Below, in pieces: positions 48,693 through 59,115 of a stretch of 64,000 nucleotides of DNA. The translations under genes and the position numbers were made by a program. The notes below the pieces were generated by a model. The model was given only the letters and a program-made list of their open reading frames with translations. It did not search any database and was not told where the DNA came from. Source of the stretch: Angiostrongylus vasorum (Eukaryota; Nematoda; Chromadorea; Rhabditida; Metastrongylidae); assembly GCA_018806985.1 (NCBI GenBank), contig JADANN010000364.1:1860001-1924000 (forward strand), in the 5' to 3' direction. The first letter of the stretch is position 1, and each line of letters opens with the position of its first letter.

Positions 48693-51600
48693 TACACCTA
48701 CACCTTTACATGAAAAAGTCCAGGCTTTGAGACGACAAGAAAAGTGGGGAAGCATGCAATACGTGGACGAAGTCGGTAAGAAGAAAGATCACTCACAACC
48801 TTCTTCCACGTGCAGTAAGAAGAAAGATCACTCACAACCTTCTTCCACGTGCAACTGTCGCCTTAAGCACTTGCGGTAAAATGTAGTGATATCCCACAAA
48901 TACAAGAGAGGTAAGATGTGATAAAATCCCACAAAACCATTGAACGCCGTAGATAATAATATTGATGAAAAGCTCCTTCCCAACGGTTTACCGCCTCATT
49001 GTGGTTGGGAGTTGTTCCTGGGTGTCGGCCTGCGATGTTCAGCTGAGGAATTATCCCCTTGGCAAGGTCTCCTAAGCTGAAGAGTCCGGTGTTTCCATCG
49101 GGAAGCCTAGCTAAGAGTAAACCAATACCAGAATCCGCAACCGTCCTGGTATCGAATTATTCGCATAGTGGCAAATCTTCCTCTGATCCACAAGGGCTGC
49201 CCTTTCGTGGTGACGAGCTGGGTCAGACTTTGGCCAGGCTGGCCTCGGGATTCCAGGGAACCACGATGGCTAAACCAGTAAATCTTCGAAAAGTGGAGAT
49301 TATGCTGAGGCCCACACCACGTGAAGACGGGCCGTCCAAGTATCCAAGATGAAAAGCTCAATAGCATTGACAGATTGGTTTTCACCTTCCATTCATTTAA
49401 TTTGATAAACTGCAAAAAAACGAACAATGTAAATTCCAAATTTTCTTCTATACGTGAACAATTCACCTGTCATAAATATGTAGAAAAAAAAACAGCACTA
49501 AATGGCATGACCATGTAAAATAAGAAAATTCGAACCCTGACATCAGGCATGAAAGAGGGAGGTCTAAGGCACTTGCCACTATGGAGACTTAAACATGAAA
49601 AAATGGGCTACAATTCTTATAGATTTTAACGCCCCTATTTTGAAACCGCGATTACTTTCCACCAAGTGATCACTTCTCTACACACAATTTCGAATTACCT
49701 GCAGGCTAGAATAAGACTTTGTCAATTTCCTCCAAGGAAACAACAAATCGTCGTTTACGACAGCATCTAAGAGAAGATGCTTTACAATACTAGATTGGCA
49801 TAGCTAACAAAACCCAAACAATGACAGCGAGTTGCTTGCTAAGAGATTCCGAAACTGCACCGAATATATCACAGATTTCGTTCGAACTCTTGCTGTACCA
49901 TCAGCAAAAAAAACGACAACAAAAGGTAGATCTGAGTGCAAAGTAGTTACTCGAATTCTATTACATGGAAGCAACAGAATATCTTAGGAGTACCTACAAA
50001 GGTGCAAGAAAAAAAAGCCAGCTCGAAAAAAAACCACTCAGAACAACAGCTACTGCGGCTTTTGCATACTTGATGACCTGCTATCATCATTGCCAAACGA
50101 AGACGCTATCTACTTCACACGGAGTTTATAACGGCAAAATTCCACATATCTTTTCTCTTTCTGCATTTCCTATTTATACCCAAACCTTCGTTGAACAACC
50201 ATAAGTTCAGAAATCACTTAAGAGTCTCAGTGCTATTGACCTGAGAATGGACCTATAACAAAAAAGTTCAACCGACTGCTTTCTAAAAAGAATTTTTCCT
50301 ACTCCCTATGACGGATCTATTCAGCAACATGCTGAGCACAGAATTGTTCAACACTGCATCGATAACAACTAATGAAGTTATTTTATTGCGATGAAATGAT
50401 AGCAAGCATATGCTAAAAACAACTCTTTTCATATTGCGTGAAAATTAGCAGCATGGAGATAGTCTACTCATAGAAGTGCAGTGTATTAGAGCCATAGAAG
50501 AAGAGCTTTAAAAGCGCATATCCAAGAAAAGTTAGGCATCTGCAAGTAAACTGGAAGTTCACAGAAATACACCACACGTTGGAAAATTAAACGAGTTAGG
50601 TGTTTCTCCGAATACGACAGCATATATTGCATAAAGCTAAACGGCTCGATGAACATTGTGATAAGGATAAAAAAGGATAAAGCTCTTGGCGTTGATCTAT
50701 CCCTAAAAGAAACGCCATGCACTAGACTTCATTAAGAATCGATGGAGGTGACTGAATGCATATCTGACCTTTACACCTGTGCTGTTATCTTTCCAGACAA
50801 GTATGGTACCAATTTGCCGACCGAGCCGTGGATGCGGGAATCGACCCATGTGTATTACAGACCGTCTCCGACAGCTACACACGCACCAAGTTGTAAACAG
50901 TAAAGAAATATATACAGGCCAAAATAATGAAAGCCGAATGGGAAATCATTGAGCATGTAAAAGAAGCCATAAATTCATCGCTTCAAAGCAATGAGCTCTG
51001 TTAGACAGCTGAGACGTGGGTTCAAAATCGTAGAGCGCCAGTATAACATGTTCTGAGATATAGCCAGTAGACATAAAATCAAGACACTAAATAGTTAAAA
51101 ACTTCTTTTAGAAATATTTTGTCCACGACCAAGTGGAATACCGATCTAAAGCGAAACATAGATGAATCAGTCATATAATCAGAGGTATTAACAGATGAAC
51201 TGACAGTATGGTAGAATAAGCTCCATGTTAAGCGTTACCTTTGTAAACGCCTACAAGATGGTTAAGCATGTTTGCACTCAAGTAGTTGTATTCAGAATTG
51301 GTTAGTAAATGGGTAAAAAATTTCTACGTGACCCAATATCACAGAATGTGCTGATCCCAACACTTCTCTAGCATTCGATTAGTTTCCTCGCATCCATATT
51401 TGGTGAGAATTTCCATACGTCTTTGAGTTGTATGGGATTAGGTGTTGCTTGAAGGTTTTTGACCTTCTTTACGAATGTCGTTGATTCACGGCCTGTCGGC
51501 CATTTTTGTGGCTTGCAGGGAATGAAGTGATCGCAGACAGTTAGATACCAATTCGCTGTTCCTGGAGAGATGGGGGAGTTGCTTGGCTCTGTACGGGGTC

Positions 51601-54600
51601 GTAATGCTTTGCGCGTATTGAACAGCATCACCGCATCTACGCCACTCTCGTTGCAAATAGTGACAAATATAGGCAAGATTGATATTCACGGGCCACACCA
51701 ACAGCACAGATAAATCAGATTATTTTCATGGACGATTGCAAGAACCAAAATAATTGAATAGTGTGGGAAGGTTATAATCTACAAACAAAATCTATTCACG
51801 GGAGAGAAAGGTGAAACGAAAGAATCGCATGGTGTGGTGGTGAACGCGTTAGCCTCCGCTAAGGGTAATAGCGTGTGCGGTCCTCACCGCAGACATCAAC
51901 AGCGCGGAGTGAGTTTTGCAAATGTCTCAGCATCATTACGTTTATAATTCACAAAACAACCTGCCAAAAAAAGAATAGCCAGTAAACGAGAGTGACGACA
52001 ACCTACTCATTTACCTAGGCAAGAAGCAAAGAATTATGTTAAAGTGGCTTTAATAGTTCTTAATTAGTATATTGTTGACCAATTCAGTAAACAAACCAAA
52101 GACTGAAAAAATGGGTTATGACGTGCAATGGTTAGCGGAAAATATTCAAGCAACTCACAGAAATTTCGTTGGAGGAATACCAAAACACCTATTTAACGAC
52201 AGCGATTCGAGCTGAGGTAGGCAATTGATAATTTGAAGTCCTCTCTCAGTGATATTGATGTTGTCAGAAAGATCCAATTCCTTCAGATTACGGCAGTTCG
52301 TTACGAGTCTTTCTACTGCTTCATCATTCAAGGACGACTTATTGAGTGAACCAGCAAGATTCAACCTCGTAACAGTATCAGGTAGGTTGGAGCAAATGGT
52401 GATAATCGCTTCCTGATCTAGGCTACTCCATGAAAGATTGAGATCCTGAATTCTGAAAACGAATCTTTCGTTTTTTAGAAACAACTAGTCAACATGACGA
52501 AATCAATGATGTAGGAAAGCAATACCACCGGCATACTGTAGTTGTGCTTGACAAAACCGATAACGTATCAAGAACTTTTAATAGACTCACTTAGTGCATC
52601 CTTGACAAATTGATCGAATAGCAGCAGCATCGATGCCCAAAGTCATCGATAAATCAAGGCGAATCAATCCGCAGTTTTGCCCGATTGCTGAACAAATGGC
52701 TCCAGCATCCAGTCTCAAATCCTGACCTTCCATAGATAGCGCCTAAATGTAGAAGAATGTATGAGCGTTGATAGCCATTATAGCATAAAACATCTCGAAG
52801 GAGAAAAGATATGGTTTGGAACACACGAACACACACACTCTCTCTCGAAAAGAAAAAAAGAAAAGGAAAAAGCATGCCAACAGTGGGTAGAGAAACTTGC
52901 TGAGACCGTATGCATAATGCAAGCCTAGTTTTAGAGAGTAAAAGAATAAAGGACAAACATTCGGCGCCAATTTACTCTCTATGGTTGCGGCATGTGTCAA
53001 GCCGCACTATTTCCAGTCCAGATCGAAAGTGTCAATGAAGAAGCGGTAATGTGGAAGGTCATGCGTAAAGTCATGCGTTTCCCAGCGAAGAATCCGAATG
53101 AAGTAAATTGAAGAAAGCAGAATAAGATGTTGATGGTGAAGCTAATGGTGAGTAATCTAACAATTTTAACATTGCTTTAGAACCATTAGACCATTGATTA
53201 CAGTCAAACTGGTATGGATAGAAAACTTCAGCTTCGGTGCACGTAAAAGGAACATTTTTATAAATTATCTGCAACTGACATTTCCGAGTTGACTGTGAAC
53301 GAGAGGAGCAGATGAAAACTACGGAAGGATGTGCTCTGTAGACTGACACGCGTTCACCAAATAGAAGTATTCGTCGCAGTCAGCCTTAATATGAGGATTA
53401 TTAAACTACTACAATTGACAGATGATTGAAGCTCTCGTTCTGCGCTGGCACGCCACCAGTAAGCACACAGAAAACCTCGCTAAGTGACTTAAAAGAGTGT
53501 ACTGGAAATGGAACGGCTGCTACGCCGTCGACATCTCCCTTCTTTGGAGAAAATGGTACCTGTATCACCTGGACTACTCAATTCTTGTCCCGTTGGCGGA
53601 GAGTGACACGAGCGGGCGCCACTAAACTTTCCATTTTTCCCTGTCGAGTGCAAGAGTAATCCAGTGGGTTCTGCTCGCTTTATGGATCATTGAACGTCAT
53701 ATCTTCCTTCTAGAGTTTTCGTGAAAAACTCTGACTTTCAGGTCGGTAGTCTTCATACTGTTCGCTTGACATCCGAGGAATCCAGCCGCTAACGGCTATT
53801 CTCCATTGGTTGTCGTTCATGGGTGTTGCGTACGGCCTATTCTATCTTGTACAGTTTGTCGTATAGAACGATGTCTTTGATTTCTGGTTGTTTGAGTAGG
53901 TCAGAACTGCAGGATCTCCCTCCTCACTGTGGTGATACGGGATACTCCTAGCATCGTCCTTTCGACTGTACGTTGAATAACGCTGAATGACCGACCTTTC
54001 ACTCTGCTTATGTAGCGATCAGGTTTCTGAGGGACATACTAAGTTAGGAAGAACCGTGTGGAGTAGAAAAGGTGGATAAGGCTTCAAGCATTCTTTGTTC
54101 TCCTCAATACATCTTCGATGCTCTTAAAAACTCCTCAAACCGCTCTCTCCCTCTTGCTTAACTCTGGAGCACGCCGCTCATCATGTTGACATTGTCGACG
54201 TAGATGCATGTACTTGGAGGATTCGGAGATATTCACTACGTTGAGCATGAATGGAGTATATGGGGAAAAAAAGAACGGCACTAGCTGACCAGAAATTAGA
54301 GAAGATATCCAGAATGCTACAGGGAAATTGTAACGCATTAAGACTGCAAATAATCTGTAAAATATGCTAAACTGGTTAGCACTGCTTGCAACCTTGCAGG
54401 AAACGTCAGCACTGATCACACTAAATACAATGTTGTAATGGTTGAAGTGAAGAATCGCACATATGCAATTGTTGATTCTAGGTAAAAAACTGTCACTCGA
54501 ATGTAAAAAACTGTTGCCTCTATGCGAACATTTAAACTATATGTGGCAGATAACGAAATCATTCTCAGAACAACCCTGAAAACCAGTAGAAGGTTGTGGG

Positions 54601-57070
54601 AATAAAAATCTGTTTCTAAAAATACACTACGACGAAACACACTAACGATCGCATACTCTGTGAACATTGGGCTACTCTGGAAAAGTCCATCTCAATGAAT
54701 TAACACCTTATGGCAAAAAGAATTTGTCCCTCAAATTTGAACCTCGGTGCGAGAGTAAAGCACAAGGGATATTTCTGCACCCTCTTCAACGCGACAGTCT
54801 CTGTGATGTATATTCTCTTCTATATTTCTATTATATATATATATATATTTTATTTAATATATCCCTATATTTAACATCGATTTTCTCTTCTTAAAAAATG
54901 AAATTATTCTAAAAAAAGGCTTTGCAGAGGAAGTGGAGAGAGCAATCTTTCAAGCGGCACGGTTAGCACAACATTTGTGTTAGAGAGATTATCGATCAAA
55001 TGGAAAAATGATGGCAAAAAGCTGTGACAGAGAAAATAAACCATTGAAAAAGGAATACAATGGTGCAGTGAGCTTCGTCCACTTTCGCCTCTCACGCATG
55101 CATTGACAGTGATGCACAGCGGGCGTTGTGTTAGTAAGGACAATGAAAAGATGGCATTTTGGAAAGGCCTATTAAAGTGCCTTCTACATGAGTCATCATG
55201 ACACCCAACTACGGATACAGTTATAACCTCACTTGCCTGAAGTAACGTGCACCCACTCATAATCATCGTAAGAAGACGCTTATCCGAAAAAACGGTTCGA
55301 CTTAAGTCCAGATGGGTCAGGAGTAAAGGAGACTCTAGAGAAACACACGGTGTTAAGGAACGGTACGGCCATCTTTCTACCTAAATAATACATAGTGCAT
55401 TAATCGATCTAATGAATAGGATCATCTAAGAAACGTTGTCAGACCACTGGAATACTACTTACTTGGATATTCGGACAGCCCGTCATCACTAATTGTGCAG
55501 GGGCACAGCATAATCTCCACTTTTCGGAGTTTTGCTGGCTAAGCCATGGCATTTACCTGGAGTCCTAAGGTTAGCCTAGAGAAAGTCTGCACCACCAGAG
55601 GCAGAAGCCGCTCTTGTGGATAAGAGTGAGATTTGCCACCATGTGACTAGTCTGATACCAGGACAGTGGTGGTTCCTGGTATTGGTTTCCTCTTAGCTAG
55701 GCTCCGCGACTGAAACGCCCGACTCCTTCCCAGCCTTGGAGGCCCTGCTGGTGGGATGAATCCAACCGCTGTACATCGCAACCCAACACCCAGGAGCACC
55801 TCCTAGGCATGATAAGGCGGTAAACCGTTCGGAGGGACCATTACAATACTGATAGCAAAAACTGTAAAGTCGTCCGTAAAAGAGAAGTTAAGATCATTAA
55901 AGAATAGAAGAACTTACGTTGGTATCAGCCATACGCAACACCTTCAGCCGTCTATTCAAGAAACCGATGAGAGAATGATGAAAAACTGTACGGTTAAATA
56001 AGTCCATGTATTCCCAAGTTTTACAGTGTGAACTAAATCAAAAAAGATGACACTATTGACAACCAATCGATAAAAGCGATAAACGAACATTAGCTGAAAG
56101 AACTGCACATACCCTGCTGAGTATAACAATCGGCATGAAGCCATCGCATTGCAGAGATCTCTTTTGTTTAGGAAAGAAAGAATCTCTATCACAACATTTT
56201 CGGGAAGTGGTGAACCGCGATTACTTGAATGGAAATAATCAATCGCAGGTCCATTGCTAGTTCTTCGACAGAATTTGAAAGCGCCAGGGGTTCGATAGAA
56301 AGTCAGAATATCAGGCTTCATGCTAATTCTGAAATACACTAAGTGTAAGAAGTGCCTACAGAGTTTGGCAAATTTTTAACAAGAATGAAACAAACGATGG
56401 TGATCTTCTAGACTGACTCTTTCAAATGCTACTTGACCATTACCCACAGCCTAAGCTAACGAACGAAAAACCGAAGCAAAGACTTTTCCACAGCAGATAT
56501 GAGGTAATCCCAATCCAATTCATATAAAAATAAAGGATAAAGCTAGAGGGGTTGATCAATCCCTGAAGGACGCGCAATGCATTCGACTTCATTAAGCATC
56601 GTTGGAGTTGATTGAATACATATCTGGCCCTTACAACATTTGCAGTTGCCCACCGATGCATGGAGCCAGTGCTACTATCCTCCCAGACAAGTCTGGTACC
56701 AATTTATCGACCCCGGAAGGATGGAAGGCTTGATGAGCCTTGGACACAGGAATCCATCCCATGTGTATTGCACGGCGCCTCCCACCACTGCACTACAGGC
56801 GCCTATCAATTTAATATAGTATATAAAGATTGTAAAAAAGAAAAAAGAAAAGAAAATGCGAATGCAGAGACCCACTAACTTGCTCATTCTGCAATCATCA
56901 ATATCCGAGTCCTCGTCATCACTTCGCTGTCGCTTCCGATCACTCAGAAGGGTGAGCCCGGCAGCAGAAGTGAGACATACATCTGAGTTACGTTGATTTG
57001 GTTCAGAAGTAAGAACGAATTCAGACAATGCGACTTTTGCCAAAGCAGATGAGCGATGAGGTGAGTTCAT
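47009..57070 (-). CDS. skpt-1: SKP2-like F-box/LRR protein, 7-exon gene
   Basis: SKP2 is the substrate receptor of the SCF ubiquitin ligase: the F-box binds SKP1 and the LRRs bind targets such as CDK inhibitors. Exons, in transcript order on the minus strand, are 57070-56880, 56328-56113, 55951-55918, 55380-55237, 52742-52591, 52452-52159 and 47225-47009. All junctions keep phase, giving about 415 residues against 424 for human SKP2. In order come an N-terminal tail with a basic DRKRQR stretch and an acidic DDEDSDIDD run (residues about 45-59), an F-box at about 105-145 (SPLPENVVIEILSFLNKRDL), then LRRs such as LTHLDLSRT, LIRLDLSM, IQDLNLSWSSLD, VTRLNLAGS, LKELDLSDN and LESLSLNRCFGI, then LTALNVFGCITEAGLAALKN. 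The last segment aligns with the LQVFG...LQLLKEAL end of human SKP2. The final 35 residues do not resemble SKP2. The ATG follows a TTGTTTAG acceptor, as expected for SL trans-splicing. Confidence 0.85.
48372..48642 (-). repeat. SINE-2 copy
   Basis: Tail AAAAAGGATAAACTTCGCGG, body and a CACTGCTCTACTCATACC head, immediately followed by a (CT)n microsatellite. In the last intron of skpt-1. Confidence 0.75.
48643..48690. repeat. (CT)n microsatellite
   Basis: About 23 CT units directly after the SINE-2 head. Confidence 0.9.
48776..48853 (+). repeat. Perfect 39-bp tandem duplication
   Basis: Two identical 39-bp units, each starting GTAAGAAGAAAGATCACTCA and ending CACGTGCA, joined without a gap. 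Confidence 0.9.
48977..49348 (+). repeat. Repeat-3 copy
   Basis: Starts CCCAACGGTTTACCGCCTCA and ends GGGCCGTCCAAGTATCCAAG. In the last intron of skpt-1, antisense to it. Confidence 0.85.
50668..50890 (-). repeat. SINE-2 copy, internally deleted
   Basis: Tail AAAAAAGGATAAAGCTCTTG, then the body lacks the GACTCGCGGTGG segment, then box B region GGAATCGACCC and a CTACACACGCACC head. In the last intron of skpt-1. Confidence 0.75.
51360..51705 (-). repeat. Repeat-4 copy
   Basis: On the minus strand CCAGGAACAGCGAATTGGTA, GGTCAAAAACCTTCAAGC and GCGAGGAAACTAATCGAATG parallel the 9.5-kb copy. The tRNA-like head is damaged. The 102-codon minus ORF here is part of the repeat. Confidence 0.55.
51810..52000 (+). 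repeat. SINE-1 copy
   Basis: GCATGGTGTGGTGGTGAACG at 51829, a GTGTGCGGTCCTCACCGC box B region (degraded) and GAGTTTTGCAAATGTCTCAG. Lies in the last intron of skpt-1. Confidence 0.75.
52159..52452 (-). CDS. skpt-1: skpt-1 exon 6, LRRs
   Basis: Acceptor GTTTTCAG; 97 codons covering four LRR units (IQDLNLSWSSLD, VTRLNLAGSLNK, LKELDLSDNINI, LESLSLNRCFGI). An in-frame TGA at 52155 would end the ORF, but it sits inside a strong donor (TTTCT then GTGAGT). Continuing across this donor restores SKP2 similarity in exon 7. Confidence 0.9.
52591..52742 (-). CDS. skpt-1: skpt-1 exon 5, LRRs
   Basis: Acceptor CTACATTTAG, donor GTGAGT. It encodes ALSMEGQDLRLDAGAICSAI, then GLIRLDLSMTLGIDA and AAIRSICQGCT. 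The LSMEG and LIRLDLS blocks match the LSLEG and LVRLNLS repeats of SKP2. Confidence 0.9.
53071..53349 (-). CDS. Unassigned 92-codon ORF inside skpt-1 intron
   Basis: The segment CQLQIIYKNVPFTCTEAEVF then YPYQFDCNQWSN is cysteine- and aromatic-rich and unlike the surrounding repeats. It is not needed for SKP2 continuity, since exons 4 and 5 join directly. It could be a nested gene's exon or chance. Confidence 0.2.
   Translation of the reverse strand: MSVYRAHPSVVFICSSRSQSTRKCQLQIIYKNVPFTCTEAEVFYPYQFDCNQWSNGSKAMLKLLDYSPLASPSTSYSAFFNLLHSDSSLGNA
53540..54200 (-). mobile_element. RTE-A fragment (3' third), minus strand
   Basis: The minus strand reads the same RTE-A 3' sequence as the copies at 24.5 and 33.5 kb, with many stops. 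It is inside the GC-AG intron of skpt-1, in the same orientation as the gene. Confidence 0.8.
54830..54851. repeat. (AT)n tract
   Basis: About 10 AT units in the GC-AG intron of skpt-1. Confidence 0.8.
55237..55380 (-). CDS. skpt-1: skpt-1 exon 4, first LRRs, GC donor
   Basis: Forty-eight codons, VERWPYRSLTPCVSLESPLL then LTHLDLSRTVFSDKRLLTMI. It ends MSGCTLLQ, which reads straight into ALSMEGQDL of exon 5. The only donor that preserves this homology is CAG followed by GCAAGT, so the 2.5-kb intron is of the GC-AG class. Confidence 0.82.
55458..55845 (-). repeat. Repeat-3 copy
   Basis: From TTACTTGGATATTCGGACAG to GCGGTAAACCGTTCGG. It lies between skpt-1 exons 3 and 4, sense to the gene. Confidence 0.85.
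55918..55951 (-). CDS. skpt-1: skpt-1 exon 3 (34 nt)
   Basis: A short exon with acceptor CTTGAATAG and donor GTAAGT. It completes a glycine codon and adds RLKVLRMADTN, the end of the F-box and linker. Phase fits both neighbours. Confidence 0.75.
56113..56328 (-). CDS. skpt-1: skpt-1 exon 2, F-box
   Basis: Acceptor TATTTCAG and donor GTATGT. It carries the F-box core LPENVVIEILSFLNKRDLCN followed by AMASCRLLYSA, matching the LPxExxxEILSxLxxxDL pattern. The two preceding blocks, ISMKPDILTFYRTPG and AIDYFHSSNRGSP, are of unknown role. Confidence 0.88.
56530..56805 (-). repeat. SINE-2 copy
   Basis: Tail AAATAAAGGATAAAGCTAGA, CCAGACAAGTCTGGTACCAA, GAATCCATCCC and CACTGCACTACAGGCGCC head. It sits in skpt-1 intron 1, sense to the gene. 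Confidence 0.8.
56880..57070 (-). CDS. skpt-1: skpt-1 exon 1
   Basis: The ATG at 57070 directly follows TTGTTTAG on the minus strand. The donor is GTTAGT and the exon ends in phase 2. It encodes MNSPHRSSALAKVALSEFVL and a hydrophilic tail with DRKRQRSDDEDSD, a candidate nuclear-localisation and casein-kinase-2-type stretch. The first 60 residues are not conserved with SKP2. Confidence 0.75.
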
Positions 57071-57480
57071 CTAAACAACTCATAGGTTATCTCAAGAAAT
57101 CGGCTCATAACGCACAGTACTTATAGTGGGGGCTAAATTGACCAACCACTTCCACAGAAAGGCGAGTAACGGGCACACCTTAGCAATCGATTAGGGATCG
57201 GAAGAAACTAATATTTCTATGGATAAGAAACTATCCAGTCTAATCGAAGGACTAACTTCATAGAAATAGTCTGTAAAAATAGTGGAAAATGGAATGGAAA
57301 GGCGGCGCCAATCGAGGCGGGTGACGGGTCTCAGGGTTGCGATTTGAAATGTCGAACTTCGCGCGCCGTCCACATACTGCGATCGGGGCGCGATCACGAG
57401 CACTTGAGTGCGATTGAGTATATATAAGCACATATATGCCCAAATGAGGCTTGTTTAAATACTCAATCCGACATGCTGTT
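57071..57480 (-). promoter_or_regulatory. GC-rich upstream region of skpt-1
   Basis: This stretch upstream of the skpt-1 start contains a GC-rich block (57300-57420) unlike the AT-rich surroundings. Inside it GGCGCCAA at 57304-57311 reads TTGGCGCC on the gene's strand, an E2F-type half-site, and overlaps a CCAAT-like GCCAAT. A TATATATAA run lies at about 57419-57428. A promoter role is inferred from position and composition. Confidence 0.4.
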
Positions 57481-57529
57481 TTGTCGGTGAAGAATCTAAC
57501 ATAGCAGGGCCGCACAGAATAAGATCTGA

Positions 57530-58610
57530 ACACCTTACGAACATTCAGCCAGTACTCGCAAACACACTGGGTCGGCTGTTCGAGACGTTACCTATCTGAA
57601 TGCAAGGTCCCTACTCAATGGAATAGCAGCAAAACCGTGTTATTGTTCAAGAAGGGTGACCTACACGATACTGGTAACTATCGCCCATTGTGCTCACTAT
57701 CTCTCGTCCGCAAGGTTTTCACGCGAGTCGTCCTAAACAGGATGGGCAGAACACTGGACGAAGGGACAGCCATGTGAGCAGGTAAGGTTCCGAAAAGGAT
57801 TCATTGCGATGGATTACATCCACACGAAAACAAAGACTCACGAAGTATCGCAAGAGTACAAAAAACCGCTCTGTCTCACTTTCATCGACCTAAAGAAAGC
57901 ATTTGACTCAGTTGTAGAAGCAGTCTTGGAGGCCCTGGTGAGCTAGGGGACTCTCTGCTCAGTATAGAAAAATTCTTCGTGAGCTGTATAAAAATTCCAC
58001 AGCTAAGATATCATCATTCCACGACAATATTAACATCGACGTCAAAAGAGGGGTTAAGCAAGGCGATACCATCTCAGTAAAAGTATTTACCGCCACCCTC
58101 CAGAACGTCATGCTAACATTGGAATGGGATAATATGGGAATGAAAATCGATGGTCGGTAGTTACAACATCTTCGCTTTGCTGATGACATCGTCCTTATAA
58201 CACCAAACATTAGCCAAGCGGAACGCATACTTTGCCGACTTTGGTAAAGCCTGTGGAAAGATTGGTCTTCGACTAAATCTCACAAAAACGATGTTCACGA
58301 GGAGCGGATTGGTTTTGTATGCCTAATTCACGCTCAACGGAACGAATATCTCCGAATGCTCTATTTAGGTCTGTCTAGGTCGGGAAATCAATACGATGAA
58401 CGGCTTGGCAGATTCTTTGGCATATCAAACGTACTGCAGGGAAGACCACCGACTCGATGGTCAGAGTTCTTTACGAAAATCCTAGGAGAAAAATATGGCA
58501 TTCAACGAGTCCCTCGGAGCAGAACCCACTGAGCTACTCTAGCACAAGACAGGGGATAAAATGGAAGGTTTACTGACGCACGCTCGAGTCACTTGGCGGT
58601 GAACGGGATG
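57530..58610 (+). mobile_element. RTE-A fragment (RT domain plus 3' end)
   Basis: Includes YLSECKVPTQWN, LCLTFIDLKKAFDSV (RT motif A, intact) and HLRFADDIVLITP (motif C, intact), then a deletion into the 3' end near 58420. Frameshifts separate these blocks. A hammerhead-like motif lies at 58690-58714. It is the best-preserved RT core in the window. Confidence 0.85.
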
Positions 58611-58689
58611 ACAGCTGATAAAAGTGATACGAAATGTACATATATGCATAAATATATTCTTTCACTGACAAGCTATACTCGGCAAACGT

Positions 58690-58714
58690 TCCGGCGCCTT
58701 TCCCTTCCTCAGAG
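58690..58714 (-). ncRNA. Degenerate hammerhead-core-like motif after RTE-A 3' end
   Basis: The minus strand reads CTGAGGA, a possible GGC/GCC stem and GGAACG, with one mutation in the GAAA half. Confidence 0.25.
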
Positions 58715-59082
58715 CAAAATTTCCTCGAGTCTGTTTTTTCTCAGTTTTTCCTTCTTCCGATGTGGGTCCTCGTGATCATCGTGTCGAATTCGATGCACCA
58801 CCGCTCGAATGAAGAATCTTCCTCGGCAGTGCTTTTCACACAGAACTGCTGTTGTTGATAGCGATTGTCCATTGATAGCGGCTTATTTTTTTCCGGAAAA
58901 TCCATTCTACATTAGACGAACAAAGTTTTTTTTTCAAATGACATCTTATTAGCTTATCAATGAAGGAATACATGTTGACTAGTCATACCAAGCTTAAAGG
59001 AAAGTGGGTTTTTGAAACACATGCATACAAATTTCTTTGGATAGTCCAGCTTGCGCAAGGTTGTTGTAGAACTTCTATTCAG

Positions 59083-59115
59083 TTAACGTTTCGATACCTT
59101 TGTCTTCATCAGAGC
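59083..59115 (-). ncRNA. Hammerhead-core-like motif, canonical CTGATGA
   Basis: On the minus strand CTGATGA (59112-59106), a loop and ATCGAAACGTTAACTG. Confidence 0.4.

Noticed and set aside
52155..52157. TGA after TKFL as the natural stop of skpt-1
   Set aside because: The TGA is part of a GTGAGT donor; splicing there to 47225 keeps phase and restores the last SKP2 repeat.
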